The translations under genes were made by a program, and so were the position numbers. This document shows, in pieces, positions 1 through 11,511 of a stretch of 64,000 nt of DNA (the first letter of the stretch is position 1; every line of letters begins with the position of its first letter). Under the pieces are notes generated by a model. That model had not been told where the DNA came from, made no database searches, and saw only the letters and a list, made by a program, of their open reading frames with translations. Origin of the DNA: Vibrio sp. SNU_ST1 (GTDB lineage Bacteria > Pseudomonadota > Gammaproteobacteria > Enterobacterales > Vibrionaceae); contig NZ_CP130748.1 in assembly GCF_030563405.1 (NCBI RefSeq), positions 2,108,001 through 2,172,000 of the forward strand, given 5' to 3'.

Positions 1-1074
1 GATTCGTCAGTATCGGCGTATCTTCTTCAGCAACAAGGCTATCAGGTAGAAGGCCTTTTCATGAAAAACTGGGAAGAAGACGATAACGAAGAATACTGCA
101 CGGCAGCTGAAGACCTTGCTGATGCTCAAGCGGTATGTGACAAGTTAGGTATCCACCTTCACACTATCAACTTTGCAGCAGAGTACTGGGATAATGTATT
201 CGAGTACTTTCTGGAAGAATACAAAGCGGGTCGTACACCGAACCCAGATATCCTTTGTAACAAAGAAATTAAATTCAAAGCATTCTTAGAGTTTGCGGAT
301 GAAGTATTAGACGCGGACTACATTGCTATGGGTCATTACGTTCGTCGTACTTTCCCAACTCAAGAAGAGCTAGACGCTGGTGCGAAGCCAGAAATGCTAC
401 GCGGCCTAGATGGCAATAAAGACCAAAGCTATTTCCTTTATACGCTAAGCTCAGATCAAGTGGCACGCAGCCTATTCCCTGTGGGTGAATTAGAGAAGCC
501 AGAAGTACGACGTATTGCTGAAGAGCAAGACTTGATCACTGCGAAAAAGAAAGATTCAACAGGCATCTGCTTTATTGGTGAGCGCAAGTTCACTGAGTTT
601 TTAGGCAAATACCTACCCGCTCAACCGGGAAACATCGAAACACCAGAAGGCCAAGTTATTGGGCAACACCAAGGCTTGATGTACCACACGCTAGGCCAAC
701 GTAAAGGCCTGCATATCGGTGGCACCAAAGGTGGCGGCGGTAATGAAGAACCATGGTTTGTTGGTGAAAAAGATCTTAAACGTAACGTTCTGATCGCGGT
801 GCAAGGTAAAGACCACCCTCTTTTAAAATCAGAAGGTTTGATCGCTTCTCAACTTCATTGGGTTAATCGCACACCAATTACTGAAGTTATGACGTGCACG
901 GTAAAAACACGTTACCGTCAGACCGATATTCCTTGTACAATCATTCCAATTGATGATGAGAACATTAAGGTTATTTTTGACGAACCACAAATTGCGGTGA
1001 CCCCAGGTCAATCAGCAGTGTTCTACCTAGACGAGGTATGTCTTGGTGGTGGTATCATTGAAAAGCGCATCTAA
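1..1074 (+). CDS. mnmA: tRNA 2-thiouridine(34) synthase MnmA, 5'-truncated by window edge
   Basis: MnmA thiolates U34 of the tRNAs for Lys, Glu and Gln, using sulfur relayed by the Tus proteins and ATP. The reading frame is open from base 1: the first 20 codons ([14 protein letters not shown]...) continue the PP-loop nucleotide-binding motif and run into the familiar [11 protein letters not shown] segment. So the ATG at 61 is internal and only about a dozen N-terminal residues are missing. Both catalytic cysteines are present, in CNKEIKF and TGICFIG. About 357 residues are visible, consistent with the usual 360-370. It is followed 46 bp later by hflD and then purB, the E. coli order. Identification is firm. 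Confidence 0.97.
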   Translation, partial: DSSVSAYLLQQQGYQVEGLFMKNWEEDDNEEYCTAAEDLADAQAVCDKLGIHLHTINFAAEYWDNVFEYFLEEYKAGRTPNPDILCNKEIKFKAFLEFADEVLDADYIAMGHYVRRTFPTQEELDAGAKPEMLRGLDGNKDQSYFLYTLSSDQVARSLFPVGELEKPEVRRIAEEQDLITAKKKDSTGICFIGERKFTEFLGKYLPAQPGNIETPEGQVIGQHQGLMYHTLGQRKGLHIGGTKGGGGNEEPWFVGEKDLKRNVLIAVQGKDHPLLKSEGLIASQLHWVNRTPITEVMTCTVKTRYRQTDIPCTIIPIDDENIKVIFDEPQIAVTPGQSAVFYLDEVCLGGGIIEKRI

Positions 1075-1120
1075 CCAATAAACGAACGACAAACAATAGA
1101 AGACAACTAGGAGTTACTAC

Positions 1121-1738
1121 GTGGCTAATACACTTTATGACCGTACTATTGCTTTCGCTGGAATTTGCCAAGCTGTGGCTTTGGTTCAACAAGTAGCGAA
1201 AGACGGCCATTGTGATAAAGATGCCTTCGAAGCTTCACTCAGTGCCATTTTAAACACCAATCCAGCGAACACCGTGGGTGTCTTTGGACGTGAAGCGAAC
1301 CTAAAGCTTGGTCTTGAGTGCTTAGTAAAAGGTATCGATAGTACTCCAGCTGGTAGCGATATTACGCGCTACATCATCAGCTTGATGGCACTTGAGCGTA
1401 AGCTATCTTCTCGTAACGACTCTATGTCTCAGCTTGGCGATCGTATTCAAACTGCAGAACGTCAAACTGAACACTTTGATCTGTTTGACGAGCAAATGGT
1501 CAGCAACCTAGCCAGTATCTACCTTGATATTGTAAGCCCTATCGGCCCGCGTATTCAGGTTTCTGGTACGCCAGCTGTACTTCAACAGACGTCGAGCCAG
1601 CATAAGGTTCGCGCTCTGCTGCTATCAGGAATTCGAAGCGCTGTGTTATGGCGTCAAGTTGGCGGTAAACGTCGCCACCTTATATTCGGTCGAAAGAAGA
1701 TGATCGAGCAGGCTCAAATCCTACTAGCTCGCATGTGA
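1121..1738 (+). CDS. hflD: high-frequency lysogenization protein HflD homolog
   Basis: A 205-residue, mostly helical cytoplasmic protein of the HflD family. In E. coli, HflD associates with the inner membrane and counteracts the phage lambda CII activator; its role in the host itself is unclear. The start is the GTG at 1121, chosen because AGGAG lies at a good distance upstream (about 1109-1113) and no ATG fits the family N-terminus. The position between mnmA and purB is the conserved one, and it supports the family call more strongly than any single motif. A hairpin terminator follows the stop codon. Confidence 0.92.
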   Translation: MANTLYDRTIAFAGICQAVALVQQVAKDGHCDKDAFEASLSAILNTNPANTVGVFGREANLKLGLECLVKGIDSTPAGSDITRYIISLMALERKLSSRNDSMSQLGDRIQTAERQTEHFDLFDEQMVSNLASIYLDIVSPIGPRIQVSGTPAVLQQTSSQHKVRALLLSGIRSAVLWRQVGGKRRHLIFGRKKMIEQAQILLARM

Positions 1739-1744
1739 TTTATT

Positions 1745-1774
1745 AGCTCGCGCATCGTCGCGAGCTTGTTTTTT
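1745..1774 (+). terminator. Rho-independent terminator after hflD
   Basis: An 8-bp stem (AGCTCGCG / CGCGAGCT) with a 6-base loop is followed by TGTTTTTTG, immediately after the hflD stop codon. It separates mnmA-hflD from the purB promoter. Confidence 0.8.
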
Positions 1775-1791
1775 GTACCAACACAACCCTC

Positions 1792-1807
1792 ACGCAAACG
1801 ATTGCGC
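1792..1807 (+). promoter_or_regulatory. PurR-type operator upstream of purB
   Basis: ACGCAAACGATTGCGC fits the PurR consensus (ACGCAAACGNTTNCGT) closely. It sits 75 bp before the purB start codon and just upstream of a candidate promoter at 1815-1843. PurR with hypoxanthine or guanine represses purine genes, so purB is probably a regulon member here. Site recognition is by eye. Confidence 0.72.
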
Positions 1808-1814
1808 AATGTGC

Positions 1815-3252
<1,438 letters not shown>

Positions 3253-3282
3253 GATTCAAAGTTCGAATCAAAAAATAAACTA

Positions 3283-3309
3283 AGGCTTCCCATGTGGAAG
3301 CCTTTTTGT
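3283..3309 (+). terminator. Rho-independent terminator after purB
   Basis: The stem AAGGCTTCC / GGAAGCCTT with a 5-base loop is followed by a T run, 30 bp after the purB stop. Confidence 0.85.
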
Positions 3310-3445
3310 TGCGTAGAACAAATGTCTCGAACAGTAGCGCCCTAGGTAAAGCAACAACAATGAATCAAATCTGACTTATCCTACTCACCTCCCCCATTCA
3401 AATACTGCAAACCACATTAGACAAACATTCTTAAACGCTAAGATC

Positions 3446-3472
3446 AAAAAAGGCCTCCCGAAGGAAGCCTTT
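3446..3472 (-). terminator. Rho-independent terminator after htpX
   Basis: Read on the minus strand, AAGGCTTCC and GGAGGCCTT pair around a short loop and are followed by TTTTTTGATC. It lies about 45 bp past the htpX stop and faces the purB terminator. Confidence 0.75.
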
Positions 3473-3515
3473 AGAATACATATTGCCGCTTAACGACAGT
3501 AGCTTGTGTTAGATA

Positions 3516-4379
3516 TTACATGTTACGTAGAGAAGCAATACGCTTATCTAGCGGCGGGTGGCTCATTAGAAGCTCAGTTAGAGACTTCTTACCGTTGATA
3601 CCAAACGCCATCATAGAACCTTCTAGTTGTGGCTCATGGCTCACCTTAAGACGCTCTAGCGCTGCAATCATCTTCTCTTTACCTACCAAGTGCGCAGCAC
3701 CTGCATCGGCATGGAACTCACGATGACGGCTGTACCACATCGTAATGAAGCTCGCTAGGAAACCAAATACCAGTTCCAGCACCATAGATACACCGAAGTA
3801 CACCATCATGTTGCTACCACCCTCTTCTTCATTGTCATTCGACGCAACAATGTTGGCGATGAAACGAGATAGGAAGATAACGAATGTGTTCACTACACCT
3901 TGCATCAGCGTCATGGTCACCATATCACCGTTCGCGATATGGCTAACTTCATGCGCTAATACCGCTTCAGCTTCATCACGCGTCATGTTGTGTAGCAGAC
4001 CCGTAGAGACTGCTACTAATGAATCATTACGCTTAGCGCCCGTCGCAAATGCGTTGATGTCTGGCGAGTCGTAAATTGCCACTGTTGGCATACCAATGCC
4101 AACTTGTTGAGACTGACGGCTTACCGTCTCCATCAACCAATGTTCTGTTTCGTTACGTGGACTTTCAATGACCATGCCGCCTACCGATCGTAGCGCCATT
4201 TTCTTTGACATCATCAACGAAATGAATGAGCCGCCAAAACCAAATACTGCAGCCATCACCAATAGGCCTGATAGGCTACCAGGTTGCATACCTGTAACTG
4301 CGTATACAATATTAAGAACAACACTTAGTACCAATACAACCGCTAGGTTGGTTGCAAGGAACAACATTACTCGCTTCAT
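3516..4379 (-). CDS. htpX: membrane zinc metalloprotease HtpX
   Basis: HtpX is an inner-membrane M48 zinc protease that degrades damaged membrane proteins, partly redundant with FtsH. The 287-residue length is typical. Two N-terminal membrane segments (about residues 5-25 and 33-53) come first. The catalytic motif HEVSH (HEXXH) lies near residue 143, and the third zinc ligand is expected in the EFHADAGAA segment near residue 222. Further membrane segments lie between these at about 160-215. The gene stands alone with its own terminator. In E. coli it belongs to the CpxR and heat-shock regulons; I could not see a convincing site for either here. Confidence 0.97.
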   Translation of the reverse strand: MKRVMLFLATNLAVVLVLSVVLNIVYAVTGMQPGSLSGLLVMAAVFGFGGSFISLMMSKKMALRSVGGMVIESPRNETEHWLMETVSRQSQQVGIGMPTVAIYDSPDINAFATGAKRNDSLVAVSTGLLHNMTRDEAEAVLAHEVSHIANGDMVTMTLMQGVVNTFVIFLSRFIANIVASNDNEEEGGSNMMVYFGVSMVLELVFGFLASFITMWYSRHREFHADAGAAHLVGKEKMIAALERLKVSHEPQLEGSMMAFGINGKKSLTELLMSHPPLDKRIASLRNM

Positions 4380-4656
4380 TACTTATCTCCGCATGAAAGC
4401 TGTTTTTATAAAACTTATTATTATAGACAAGGCAGACAGCAATTTATTCCAACCTTGAAGACTTATCCTTACTTATACATATAGTCTTAGATTAAGAAAA
4501 CAAGGTTAAGCATTAAATTGCAACATTTGATTACGAGACCATATTCGACTTACCCCTAGTCTATTAGACCTAAGTCGTATGGTGTCGGTATAACAATCCG
4601 TTTACAGTGGCTTCAGATGATTTATTGGCTAGTCCATGTACAAAAAGGGAAGAATC

Positions 4657-4824
4657 ATGGTTGAAGGTACTAACACTCAAATGGCTATCGATTTACTGTG
4701 CTGTCACCTAGGGATTACTGAAGAAGAAGCAAAAAAGCAGATTGGGATCCTAACTCCACAAGCGGCACAGACAAAAATCACAGAAACACAACAAGCACTG
4801 ATGGGACTTACCAAAGAACACTAA
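4657..4824 (+). CDS. small hypothetical protein (55 aa)
   Basis: An in-frame ATG at 4636 would give 62 residues. The ATG at 4657 is preferred because AGGGAAGA lies just before it. The product is soluble, acidic and helical, with no membrane segment, signal or cysteine pattern that suggests a function apart from CC near residue 15. The phrase LGITEEEAKKQIGILTPQ resembles a small helical adaptor, but I do not recognise a family. A clear terminator follows at 4890-4917, which supports a real transcription unit. It stands between htpX and the LysR/MATE pair. Confidence 0.6.
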   Translation: MVEGTNTQMAIDLLCCHLGITEEEAKKQIGILTPQAAQTKITETQQALMGLTKEH

Positions 4825-4889
4825 CCCATAGCGACTTGTTCAAAGGCCAGTTGTTTATAAACTTATGGCCAAAAGGCTTAACATAGCAA

Positions 4890-4917
4890 AAGGGCTGCAA
4901 TCGCAGCTCTTTTCTTG
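4890..4917 (+). terminator. Rho-independent terminator after the 55-aa ORF
   Basis: The stem GGCTGC / GCAGCT(C) around AATC is extended by AAAG/CTTTT and followed by TTTTCTTG. It lies about 65 bp past the small ORF. Confidence 0.65.
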
Positions 4918-4993
4918 TTGTTAAAACTCTATATTGACTAACTGACAACACCTCAATCTTCCTTACAAGGCCGATGATCGATGGCCTACACCA

Positions 4994-5884
4994 CTATTGA
5001 AAATACCGTTTAGCCAGCACAGCACACTCTTCACAAAGCGCTTTAATAAATGGGTCACGTTCTAGCTCAACAGTATGAAACAAACTAAAAGGCACTTTCA
5101 AATCGTTACAAAGCAAGCTCGTCTCTTTCTTTTGTACCCCTCCATTCCGCACGCCATTTTCTGCCGTATGATTAGGAAGCAATGCCCACCCTTGCTCTTG
5201 AAGCAATTGAATAATGAGATCGCTACTGCTCACAACGCGCGTGCTATAAGAGAAAGCTTTTATCACTCCCCCTGCTTTTAAGGCATTTTCACTCAAATAT
5301 TGAGTCTCCAACTGCACATCTTCGAGGTCAAAACTTGCTTTAGTCGCTAATCTAGAATTCGATCCAACATATAACCCATAATCGACATAACCAAGGTGTT
5401 GAAAATAGGCAGGGAACGTCAATGAAATTGAACCTCTTGTTGGGAAGAAAGCAAAGTCTAACTCTGCGCTTTTCAAATCCTCTAGCCCAATTTCACGGTT
5501 TCTTGCTAGCCAATTAATACTGACCAATGGAAAAGATGTTGCTGCCCATAACTCTAGGCATTTCAAAAAATCAAAAGGAAAATCAGTGTCATAGCCGATA
5601 TTGAAATGTGTTCTCGAATCGGTAAATAAAAACTTACTGATTTCTGCCAACTTACTATCTTGTCGAATAACCAAAATAGCGTGTGGGTAGAGTTTTTCTG
5701 CCGCTGAGGTCGCGACTGCCTTTCTTCCTATGATAGTAAAAAGCTCATAACCTAATGAATCTTCGTAAGATTTAACCAACTCTCGAATTGTCGTACGGTC
5801 TTTCTTTAAACGACGTCCCGCAGCACTAAACGAATGTTCATCGTAAACAGCGACAAAAGATCGCAATTGTTCCAATGTATGCAC
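4994..5884 (-). CDS. LysR-family transcriptional regulator
   Basis: A 296-residue LysR-type regulator. The N-terminal winged helix-turn-helix covers about residues 2-60 (LEQLRSFVAVYDEHSFSAAGRRL), followed by a linker helix and a periplasmic-binding-protein-like effector domain. The effector domain is divergent and I cannot assign a ligand. It is transcribed away from the MATE gene, with start codons 95 bp apart, the usual layout of a LysR regulator and its target, so it probably controls that transporter. Codon use and AT content look more accessory than those of the flanking core genes. Confidence 0.9.
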   Translation of the reverse strand: MHTLEQLRSFVAVYDEHSFSAAGRRLKKDRTTIRELVKSYEDSLGYELFTIIGRKAVATSAAEKLYPHAILVIRQDSKLAEISKFLFTDSRTHFNIGYDTDFPFDFLKCLELWAATSFPLVSINWLARNREIGLEDLKSAELDFAFFPTRGSISLTFPAYFQHLGYVDYGLYVGSNSRLATKASFDLEDVQLETQYLSENALKAGGVIKAFSYSTRVVSSSDLIIQLLQEQGWALLPNHTAENGVRNGGVQKKETSLLCNDLKVPFSLFHTVELERDPFIKALCEECAVLAKRYFQ

Positions 5885-5900
5885 ATGACCCCTTGAACGT

Positions 5901-5952
5901 AAAACCCCATCATAAGTGGTTTTATATGGTGCTAAAGTGCAATCATAATTGC
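5901..5952. promoter_or_regulatory. Candidate LysR operators between the regulator and MATE gene
   Basis: Two inverted repeats lie in the 95-bp divergent region. AAAACC / GGTTTT occupy 5901-5906 and 5918-5923. GCAAT / ATTGC occupy 5939-5943 and 5948-5952 around CATA, which fits the loose T-N11-A LysR pattern. Which one the regulator binds is a guess. Confidence 0.4.
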
Positions 5953-5979
5953 TAGCAGTATTTCTTACTTGCTAGTGCT

Positions 5980-7368
5980 ATGACTCCCAAAAAAAGAACA
6001 ATAACTTCAAATCCATTGGCGCAATTTAATGCTCCACTCTTAAAGCAGCTTTTTGCTCTCGCGATCCCTATAACGCTACAAAGTATCTTTTTTTCTAGCA
6101 AAGGAGTGATTGACCTAATCATGATTGGTCAATTGAGCGAAAATGACATCGCTGCCGCAGGCGTTGCTAGCCGAGCCTTATTTGTTGCTACCATTATTCT
6201 CTCTGGTGTAACAACCGCCGGAGCGATCTTAATTGCTCAATATTTTGGAAAAAAAGATCATCAAGGGACAAGAAGAGGTACTGCATTAACCTGGTTACTA
6301 TCAAGCTTACTCGCCTTATTACCTTTCGGTGTTCTGGCGCTAGCAAATTCACAGATAATGGGAATGTCTTCTAATAACATTGAAGTTCAAGCTTTAGGCT
6401 CTCAATATCTGTTTGTTACAAGTTTTAGCTTATTTTGTGTAGCTTTTACAGGCAGTATCGCCGCCTACTTACGCTCGGTACATCAAGCCTCAACCAGTCT
6501 CTATCTGAGTAGTATTGGGATTATTCTCAATATATTATTTAATTGGGTATTCATTTTCGGACACTTCGGTGCGCCACAAATGGGGTTGAAAGGTGCCGCT
6601 ATTGCAACGTTAATCAGTTGTGGGCTTGAAGTTGTTATTACGCTTATCTATTTGAAACTGAGTAAAAGCGTAACCTTATTTAATTCCTCAGATATCAAAC
6701 AAGCTTTACAGTTTACCCACATAAAGCAACTCACTTGTTTGGCCTTCCCTACCACAGTGAATTTTACATTATGGGCAGGAGGATTGTTTGCCTATACCTC
6801 AATCATGGGACAGGCAAGCGATGAAGGCCTGATCGTTTTATCTATCATTACACCGATTGAAGCATTTTCGCTTAGCTTCTTGATCGGCATCGCCAACGCC
6901 TCTGCCGTTATTATTGGTAACCATATAGGTACGAAAGATTTTGAGAAAGCCTACGGCCACGCTATCGTGTTCACTGCAACCGCATTCTTGGTTACCCTTT
7001 GTGTATCTCTATCTTTGTACGTACTCAAAGACAGCATTCTAAACCTCTTTACCTCGATGGAAGCCACTACTAGAGAGCTAGCCAATAAGTTCTATTTGAT
7101 TTTTTGTGTAGGAATTGTTTTGCGGTCACTCCCAACAACGATGGTTGTTGGCGTGTTACGAGCAGGGGGTGACGTAAAGTTCTGCTTATACCAAGATCTA
7201 CTCACCCAATGGTGTTTTGGTATTCCTTTGGCTGCAATAGGTGCTTTATTAATGGGTTTGAGCCCGCAATGGATCTTCGCTCTGTTTTTCTTGGAAGCTC
7301 TATTCAAATGGTTTGCATGTATTCATCGGTTTAGAAGCAAAAAGTGGCTGAACTATCTAGCCCAATAA
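5980..7368 (+). CDS. MATE-family multidrug efflux transporter
   Basis: A 462-residue, highly hydrophobic protein with about 12 membrane segments, of the MATE (NorM/DinF) fold that exports cationic drugs in exchange for Na+ or H+. The start (MTPKKRTITSNPLAQF) gives a short cytoplasmic lead before TM1, with PITLQSIF and IDLIMIGQLSENDIAAAGVA as the typical first repeat and the related pattern repeating in the second half near residue 255. No strong ribosome site precedes the ATG. The gene is divergent from a LysR regulator and followed 33 bp later by a small membrane protein gene on the same strand. The substrate is unknown. It differs in sequence from the second MATE transporter at the end of the window. 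Confidence 0.92.
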   Translation: MTPKKRTITSNPLAQFNAPLLKQLFALAIPITLQSIFFSSKGVIDLIMIGQLSENDIAAAGVASRALFVATIILSGVTTAGAILIAQYFGKKDHQGTRRGTALTWLLSSLLALLPFGVLALANSQIMGMSSNNIEVQALGSQYLFVTSFSLFCVAFTGSIAAYLRSVHQASTSLYLSSIGIILNILFNWVFIFGHFGAPQMGLKGAAIATLISCGLEVVITLIYLKLSKSVTLFNSSDIKQALQFTHIKQLTCLAFPTTVNFTLWAGGLFAYTSIMGQASDEGLIVLSIITPIEAFSLSFLIGIANASAVIIGNHIGTKDFEKAYGHAIVFTATAFLVTLCVSLSLYVLKDSILNLFTSMEATTRELANKFYLIFCVGIVLRSLPTTMVVGVLRAGGDVKFCLYQDLLTQWCFGIPLAAIGALLMGLSPQWIFALFFLEALFKWFACIHRFRSKKWLNYLAQ

Positions 7369-7401
7369 CACACTTTACTTGATAAAATTGAGAGATAAAA
7401 A

Positions 7402-7617
7402 ATGAATTTAATCACCTTATATGAAGCCTATGGCCTCACTATAGCAACTCTACTTTTCATAGCAATTTATCTATTTGTCCATATTAAGTACATTCGACAC
7501 CACGAAGCGCATAAACGATTTCTTGAAGCTTTGTGGGCATTAATGAAAAACACAATCCACGGTGAACATATTCGAACGATGGGCTATAAACCAGAGAATC
7601 AAGAAGATAAAAAGTAA
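7402..7617 (+). CDS. small membrane protein downstream of MATE gene (71 aa)
   Basis: A 71-residue protein with one predicted membrane helix at about residues 11-30 (LTIATLLFIAIYLFVHIKYI), a His/Arg-rich juxtamembrane stretch (HIKYIRHHEAHKR) and a charged C-terminus. GAGAG lies 7 bases before the ATG. It follows the MATE gene by 33 bp and ends at a shared terminator, so it is probably co-transcribed. I recognise no family. A small accessory subunit of the transporter is possible but unproven. Confidence 0.65.
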   Translation: MNLITLYEAYGLTIATLLFIAIYLFVHIKYIRHHEAHKRFLEALWALMKNTIHGEHIRTMGYKPENQEDKK

Positions 7618-7635
7618 TGTGCTGATGCAAAAATA

Positions 7636-7671
7636 AAAAAACCGACTGTAACAATTACAATCGGTTTTTCT
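7636..7671. terminator. Bidirectional terminator between the MATE unit and bioD
   Basis: AAAAACCGA pairs with TCGGTTTTT around a 13-base central region, with A and T runs on the two sides, so it can serve both converging units. Confidence 0.8.
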
Positions 7672-7688
7672 GATTCAGTTGGCTAAAC

Positions 7689-8372
7689 CTATAAATTAAG
7701 AAGCGGGGCAACATCAATATATTTACCGATGTCCTTAGACTCCGCTCTTGGCACATACGGAATTTCACCTAACTTCGGTGCACCTAGCTTATCTTCAAGC
7801 ATCGCTATAATTTCGGCGTAATGTTCAGTACCTGGGTTAATGCGGTTTGCAACCCAACCCACTAGGTTCAGTCCATCAGCACGAATCACTTCTGCGGTTA
7901 GCAGAGCATGACTCAAACAGCCAAGCTTAATACCGACCGTCAATACCACTGGCAGCTGTTCTTTTTTGACCCAGCTAGACAAATATTCTTCATCAGAAAC
8001 CGGGACACGCCAACCACCAGCACCTTCAACTAACACGATGTCAGAGTTTTGCTTATGCTCTGCCAACTTAGCTGATAATACCGCTTCATCAATCACGACA
8101 CCATCATGCTTGGCAGCGATGTGTGGTGATGATGGTAGCAACAACGCATACGGGTTAACGTCTTCGTAGGCGATATCTTGCGTCGCAGCTTCTTGAAGAT
8201 GCAGTGCATCACTATTACGTAATCCCTCAGGGGATTGTTCACACCCTGCGGCAACTGGCTTGTAGCCTATTGTTGATAACTCTTGTGCGGCTAAAGCTTG
8301 AAGAATCGCTTTTGAAACCACAGTTTTTCCCACTTCGGTATCCGTACCTGCAATGAATAATGCATCAATCAT
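7689..8372 (-). CDS. bioD: dethiobiotin synthetase
   Basis: BioD carboxylates 7,8-diaminopelargonate with ATP and CO2 to form dethiobiotin, the penultimate biotin step. The start [17 protein letters not shown] places the P-loop (GTDTEVGKT) at the very N-terminus, as in the family. An upstream in-frame start seven codons earlier would disturb this. With the chosen start the ATG overlaps the bioC stop codon as ATGA, indicating translational coupling. The product is 227 residues. It is the last gene of bioBFCD and runs into a bidirectional terminator. Confidence 0.96.
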   Translation of the reverse strand: MIDALFIAGTDTEVGKTVVSKAILQALAAQELSTIGYKPVAAGCEQSPEGLRNSDALHLQEAATQDIAYEDVNPYALLLPSSPHIAAKHDGVVIDEAVLSAKLAEHKQNSDIVLVEGAGGWRVPVSDEEYLSSWVKKEQLPVVLTVGIKLGCLSHALLTAEVIRADGLNLVGWVANRINPGTEHYAEIIAMLEDKLGAPKLGEIPYVPRAESKDIGKYIDVAPLLNL

Positions 8373-9172
8373 AATTGAATAACCCCTAAACAAACTTGAT
8401 ATGTTGCTGGTAAGAAACCTTGATGGTTTTTAAACTCTCTATATTCCCGCTCAACAAGCTGCAACATTCGACGGCTTGTTAAACCTTGTGAGCGACCACT
8501 TACGTGATTAGCGCCGATGCCTTTAAGGTCGCGCATCAGTTCAAACGCAGTGTCGTACCAAACGGTGATGGTGGGCAAGTCTAGTTGATGAGCAGTACAG
8601 CTAGATTGCGCTAACGCAATTTTTACCTGATTGATTGTAATAAAATGGTTAACGTGTTGATGTGTGTCAATTTTTGACCATGACTTTTTCAGCTCAAACA
8701 GTGACCCATCAAGCAAAGTTGAGAAAATAACACGCCCACCAACTGCTGTAACACGCTTCATCTCTCTCAAAGGCGACGACAAATCGTCACACCATTGCAA
8801 CGCAAGGCTAGAGAAAACAATATCAAAAGCCCCATCTTCGAATGGCAATAGCTCGGCATCAGCTTGTCGATATAAAGAGACCATTGCGCCACAGCGCTGT
8901 TCGGCTTTTTGCAGCATTCCAACAGAAAGGTCTGCGCATACCACTTCAGCGCCTCGTTTCACCAATTGCTGTGAGAAATAGCCAGTGCCACAACCTAGAT
9001 CGAGCACCTTTAACCCAGAGAGGTCACTCGGTAACTTACCCAGCAGTCGGTGGCCGACATCGCGCTGGAATTCAGCGTGTTTGTCATAGGTTGTTGCTGC
9101 TTTGCCGAAGGCTTCGGCAATCGCACTCTTGTCTTGGCCTACGTAATTATCCACTACTGCTTCTTGTGACAT
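8369..9172 (-). CDS. bioC: malonyl-ACP O-methyltransferase BioC
   Basis: BioC methylates malonyl-ACP so that the fatty-acid machinery can build the pimeloyl moiety of biotin. The 267-residue class I methyltransferase has the SAM-binding motif [15 protein letters not shown] near residue 55 and the post-motifs ADLSVGML and [11 protein letters not shown], the last being characteristic of BioC. It sits between bioF and bioD: the start follows the bioF stop immediately and the stop overlaps the bioD start. No bioH is present in the window, so the pimeloyl-ACP esterase must lie elsewhere. Confidence 0.96.
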   Translation of the reverse strand: MSQEAVVDNYVGQDKSAIAEAFGKAATTYDKHAEFQRDVGHRLLGKLPSDLSGLKVLDLGCGTGYFSQQLVKRGAEVVCADLSVGMLQKAEQRCGAMVSLYRQADAELLPFEDGAFDIVFSSLALQWCDDLSSPLREMKRVTAVGGRVIFSTLLDGSLFELKKSWSKIDTHQHVNHFITINQVKIALAQSSCTAHQLDLPTITVWYDTAFELMRDLKGIGANHVSGRSQGLTSRRMLQLVEREYREFKNHQGFLPATYQVCLGVIQL

Positions 9173-10384
9173 TTACTGAGCCTCTTTATTTAATTCAAAG
9201 TTCGATTCTAAGCTTGGTTTGATATTTAATTCGGCGTGTTGCTCCATTGCTTGAAGCAGAGAATTGGTTAACTGAGAAATCTGTTTCTGACTATGGTTCG
9301 CCGTTAAGGTAATACGCAAACGAGCAGTCCCAATAGGCACCGTTGGTGGCCTTATTGCCGTTACCCAAACTTGGTTGCGCTTTAACTCTTCAGCAATAGA
9401 TAGTGCAGCTTGGGCTTCGCCGATTAAAAATGGCTTGATCGGCGTCTGAGTATCAATAAAACCTTTCACGCCACTCATCTGCTCTGCATAGAGAGCTCCT
9501 AACTCCGTGAGTTTCTCACGACGCCACTCTTGCGTTTGAATCATCTGGCATGCATGAGACAAAGCCACCGCTTGTGAAGGTGGCATTGACGTCGAATACA
9601 CATGATGACGAGCGAACTGAGTTAAGTAATCACCCACTTCAGACGAACAAAGAATCGCAGCACCAGAAAGGCCAAATGCTTTTCCAAAGGTCACCACCAA
9701 AATATCAGGTGAGATTTGTGCCGCACTGCAACTCCCTGCCCCTTTATCACCTAATACGCCGATACCGTGAGCATCATCAACCACCAACCAACTGTCGTAT
9801 CGATGAGTTAGGTTAGATATCTGGCTGAGAGGCGCTTGATCGCCATCCATGCTGAACACACCTTCAGTCACAACCAACGACTGTGGGGTTCGGCTCAACA
9901 GCGATTCTAAATGTTGCGTGTCGTTGTGCTTAAAGCGCTTCATGGTTGCAGGTGAAAGCATCCCCGCTTCCATCAAAGAGGCGTGGTTGAGCTTATCTTG
10001 CAGTAGAGAGTCGTCTTTCTCGAGCAGAGAGAACAATAAGGCTTGGTTAGCGCTGAAACCAGAGTTAAAGAGAATCGCGCGTTCAAAGCCAAGCCATTCA
10101 CACAGCTGACCCTCTAAATTTCGATGAGCAGGACTAAAGCCCGTGACCAAGGGCGATGCTGCACTGCCAGCGCCATACTGGGAAAGCCCCACTTGCCACG
10201 CATCAACCAATTCAGAATCGTTTGCCAAGCCTAAGTAATCATTACTCGAAAAATTAATGAAGCTAGAACCTTCGCTAGTAAGCAAAGGGCCATTACTGTT
10301 TTCGAGTACCTTAAGTTGACGAGTTAACCCTTGCTCACGGCGGTGAACAAGAGCGCTTTTGATACGAGATTTAAACAGTGGCAT
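9173..10384 (-). CDS. bioF: 8-amino-7-oxononanoate synthase
   Basis: BioF condenses pimeloyl-ACP with L-alanine, using pyridoxal phosphate. The PLP lysine is in [14 protein letters not shown], and other landmarks are [13 protein letters not shown] near the N-terminus and [12 protein letters not shown]. The start chosen ([12 protein letters not shown]) overlaps the end of bioB by 14 bp; a longer frame opening 12 codons upstream would lie wholly inside bioB and lacks family support. The product is 403 residues, with a C-terminal tail somewhat longer than in E. coli ([17 protein letters not shown]). Confidence 0.96.
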   Translation of the reverse strand: MPLFKSRIKSALVHRREQGLTRQLKVLENSNGPLLTSEGSSFINFSSNDYLGLANDSELVDAWQVGLSQYGAGSAASPLVTGFSPAHRNLEGQLCEWLGFERAILFNSGFSANQALLFSLLEKDDSLLQDKLNHASLMEAGMLSPATMKRFKHNDTQHLESLLSRTPQSLVVTEGVFSMDGDQAPLSQISNLTHRYDSWLVVDDAHGIGVLGDKGAGSCSAAQISPDILVVTFGKAFGLSGAAILCSSEVGDYLTQFARHHVYSTSMPPSQAVALSHACQMIQTQEWRREKLTELGALYAEQMSGVKGFIDTQTPIKPFLIGEAQAALSIAEELKRNQVWVTAIRPPTVPIGTARLRITLTANHSQKQISQLTNSLLQAMEQHAELNIKPSLESNFELNKEAQ

Positions 10385-11423
10385 CGTAGAACATGTCATC
10401 TTTCGTTGGACGAGCGGCAACGCGCTCCACCACTTGATCTAACAGTTCATTTTCTTGAATTTCGTCAGGCTTCTGAGCCACCTGTTGGCTATTGATACCT
10501 AACTTCTTAAACAGCTGCATGTCCGTGTCTTCATCTGGGTTTGGCGTAGTCAGTAGCTTACAACCGTAGAAGATAGAGTTCGCGCCAGCCATAAAACACA
10601 TTGCCTGCATCTGTTCGTTCATGTTCTCACGGCCTGCTGATAGACGAACCGCAGACATTGGCATCATGATACGAGCAATCGCTATCAGTTTGACGAAGTC
10701 GAAAGACTCAACATCATCGACGTTTTCCATCGGTGTGCCTTTCACTTTCACAAGCATGTTGATTGGTACACTTTCTGGGTGAACAGGAAGGTTCGCAAGC
10801 TCGACAAGTAGGCCTGCACGGTCATTAGTACTTTCGCCCATACCAATAATGCCACCAGAACAGATCTTCATACCGGCATCACGCACGTGAGATAGCGTAT
10901 CTAAACGATCTTGGTAAGTACGAGTGGTGATAATGCTGCCGTAGAACTCCGGAGACGTATCAAGGTTATGGTTGTAGTAATCCAAACCTGCGTCCGCTAG
11001 CTCACCTGCTTGATCAGGCGTTAACATGCCTAGTGTCATACATGTTTCTAGGCCCATGCCTTTCACACCTTTGATCATGTCAGTTAGGTGAGGCATATCG
11101 CGTTCTTTCGGGTTTTTCCACGCCGCGCCCATACAAAAACGAGTCGAACCCGCGTTCTTGGCTTTTTGTGCCGCATCCAAAACACGCTCGACTTCCATCA
11201 AGCGCTCTTTGTCGACATCCGTTCGGTAGTGAGCACTTTGAGGACAGTACTTACAATCTTCAGGACAAGCACCTGTCTTAATCGATAACAGCGTACTCAC
11301 CTGCACGTGGTTGTGCTCTTGGTACTGTCTATGAACGACTTGAGCTTCAAACATTAAATCCATAAACGGTTTTTCAAGCAGTGCTCTTACTTCAGCAACT
11401 GTCCAGTCATGACGAACTTCCAC
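10371..11423 (-). CDS. bioB: biotin synthase
   Basis: BioB is the radical-SAM enzyme that inserts sulfur into dethiobiotin. The CxxxCxxC cluster motif appears as [11 protein letters not shown] near residues 53-62. Later family cysteines and arginine (for example in [10 protein letters not shown]) support the [2Fe-2S] site. At 350 residues it is of normal length. It is the first gene of the bioBFCD operon and reads away from bioA across a region containing a BirA-type operator. The 14-bp overlap with bioF suggests coupled translation. Confidence 0.98.
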   Translation of the reverse strand: MEVRHDWTVAEVRALLEKPFMDLMFEAQVVHRQYQEHNHVQVSTLLSIKTGACPEDCKYCPQSAHYRTDVDKERLMEVERVLDAAQKAKNAGSTRFCMGAAWKNPKERDMPHLTDMIKGVKGMGLETCMTLGMLTPDQAGELADAGLDYYNHNLDTSPEFYGSIITTRTYQDRLDTLSHVRDAGMKICSGGIIGMGESTNDRAGLLVELANLPVHPESVPINMLVKVKGTPMENVDDVESFDFVKLIAIARIMMPMSAVRLSAGRENMNEQMQAMCFMAGANSIFYGCKLLTTPNPDEDTDMQLFKKLGINSQQVAQKPDEIQENELLDQVVERVAARPTKDDMFYDATV

Positions 11424-11511
11424 GTGTCGATCCTTTTTTATTATTTGATGTTACATCTCTATCAATAGAGATTGTATTTATGCTTGGATAGTCTACCGAC
11501 AAGCTTTAGAC

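Noticed and set aside
8842..9222. 126-residue open frame antisense to bioC
   Set aside because: It is opposite a clear methyltransferase gene and has no family resemblance.
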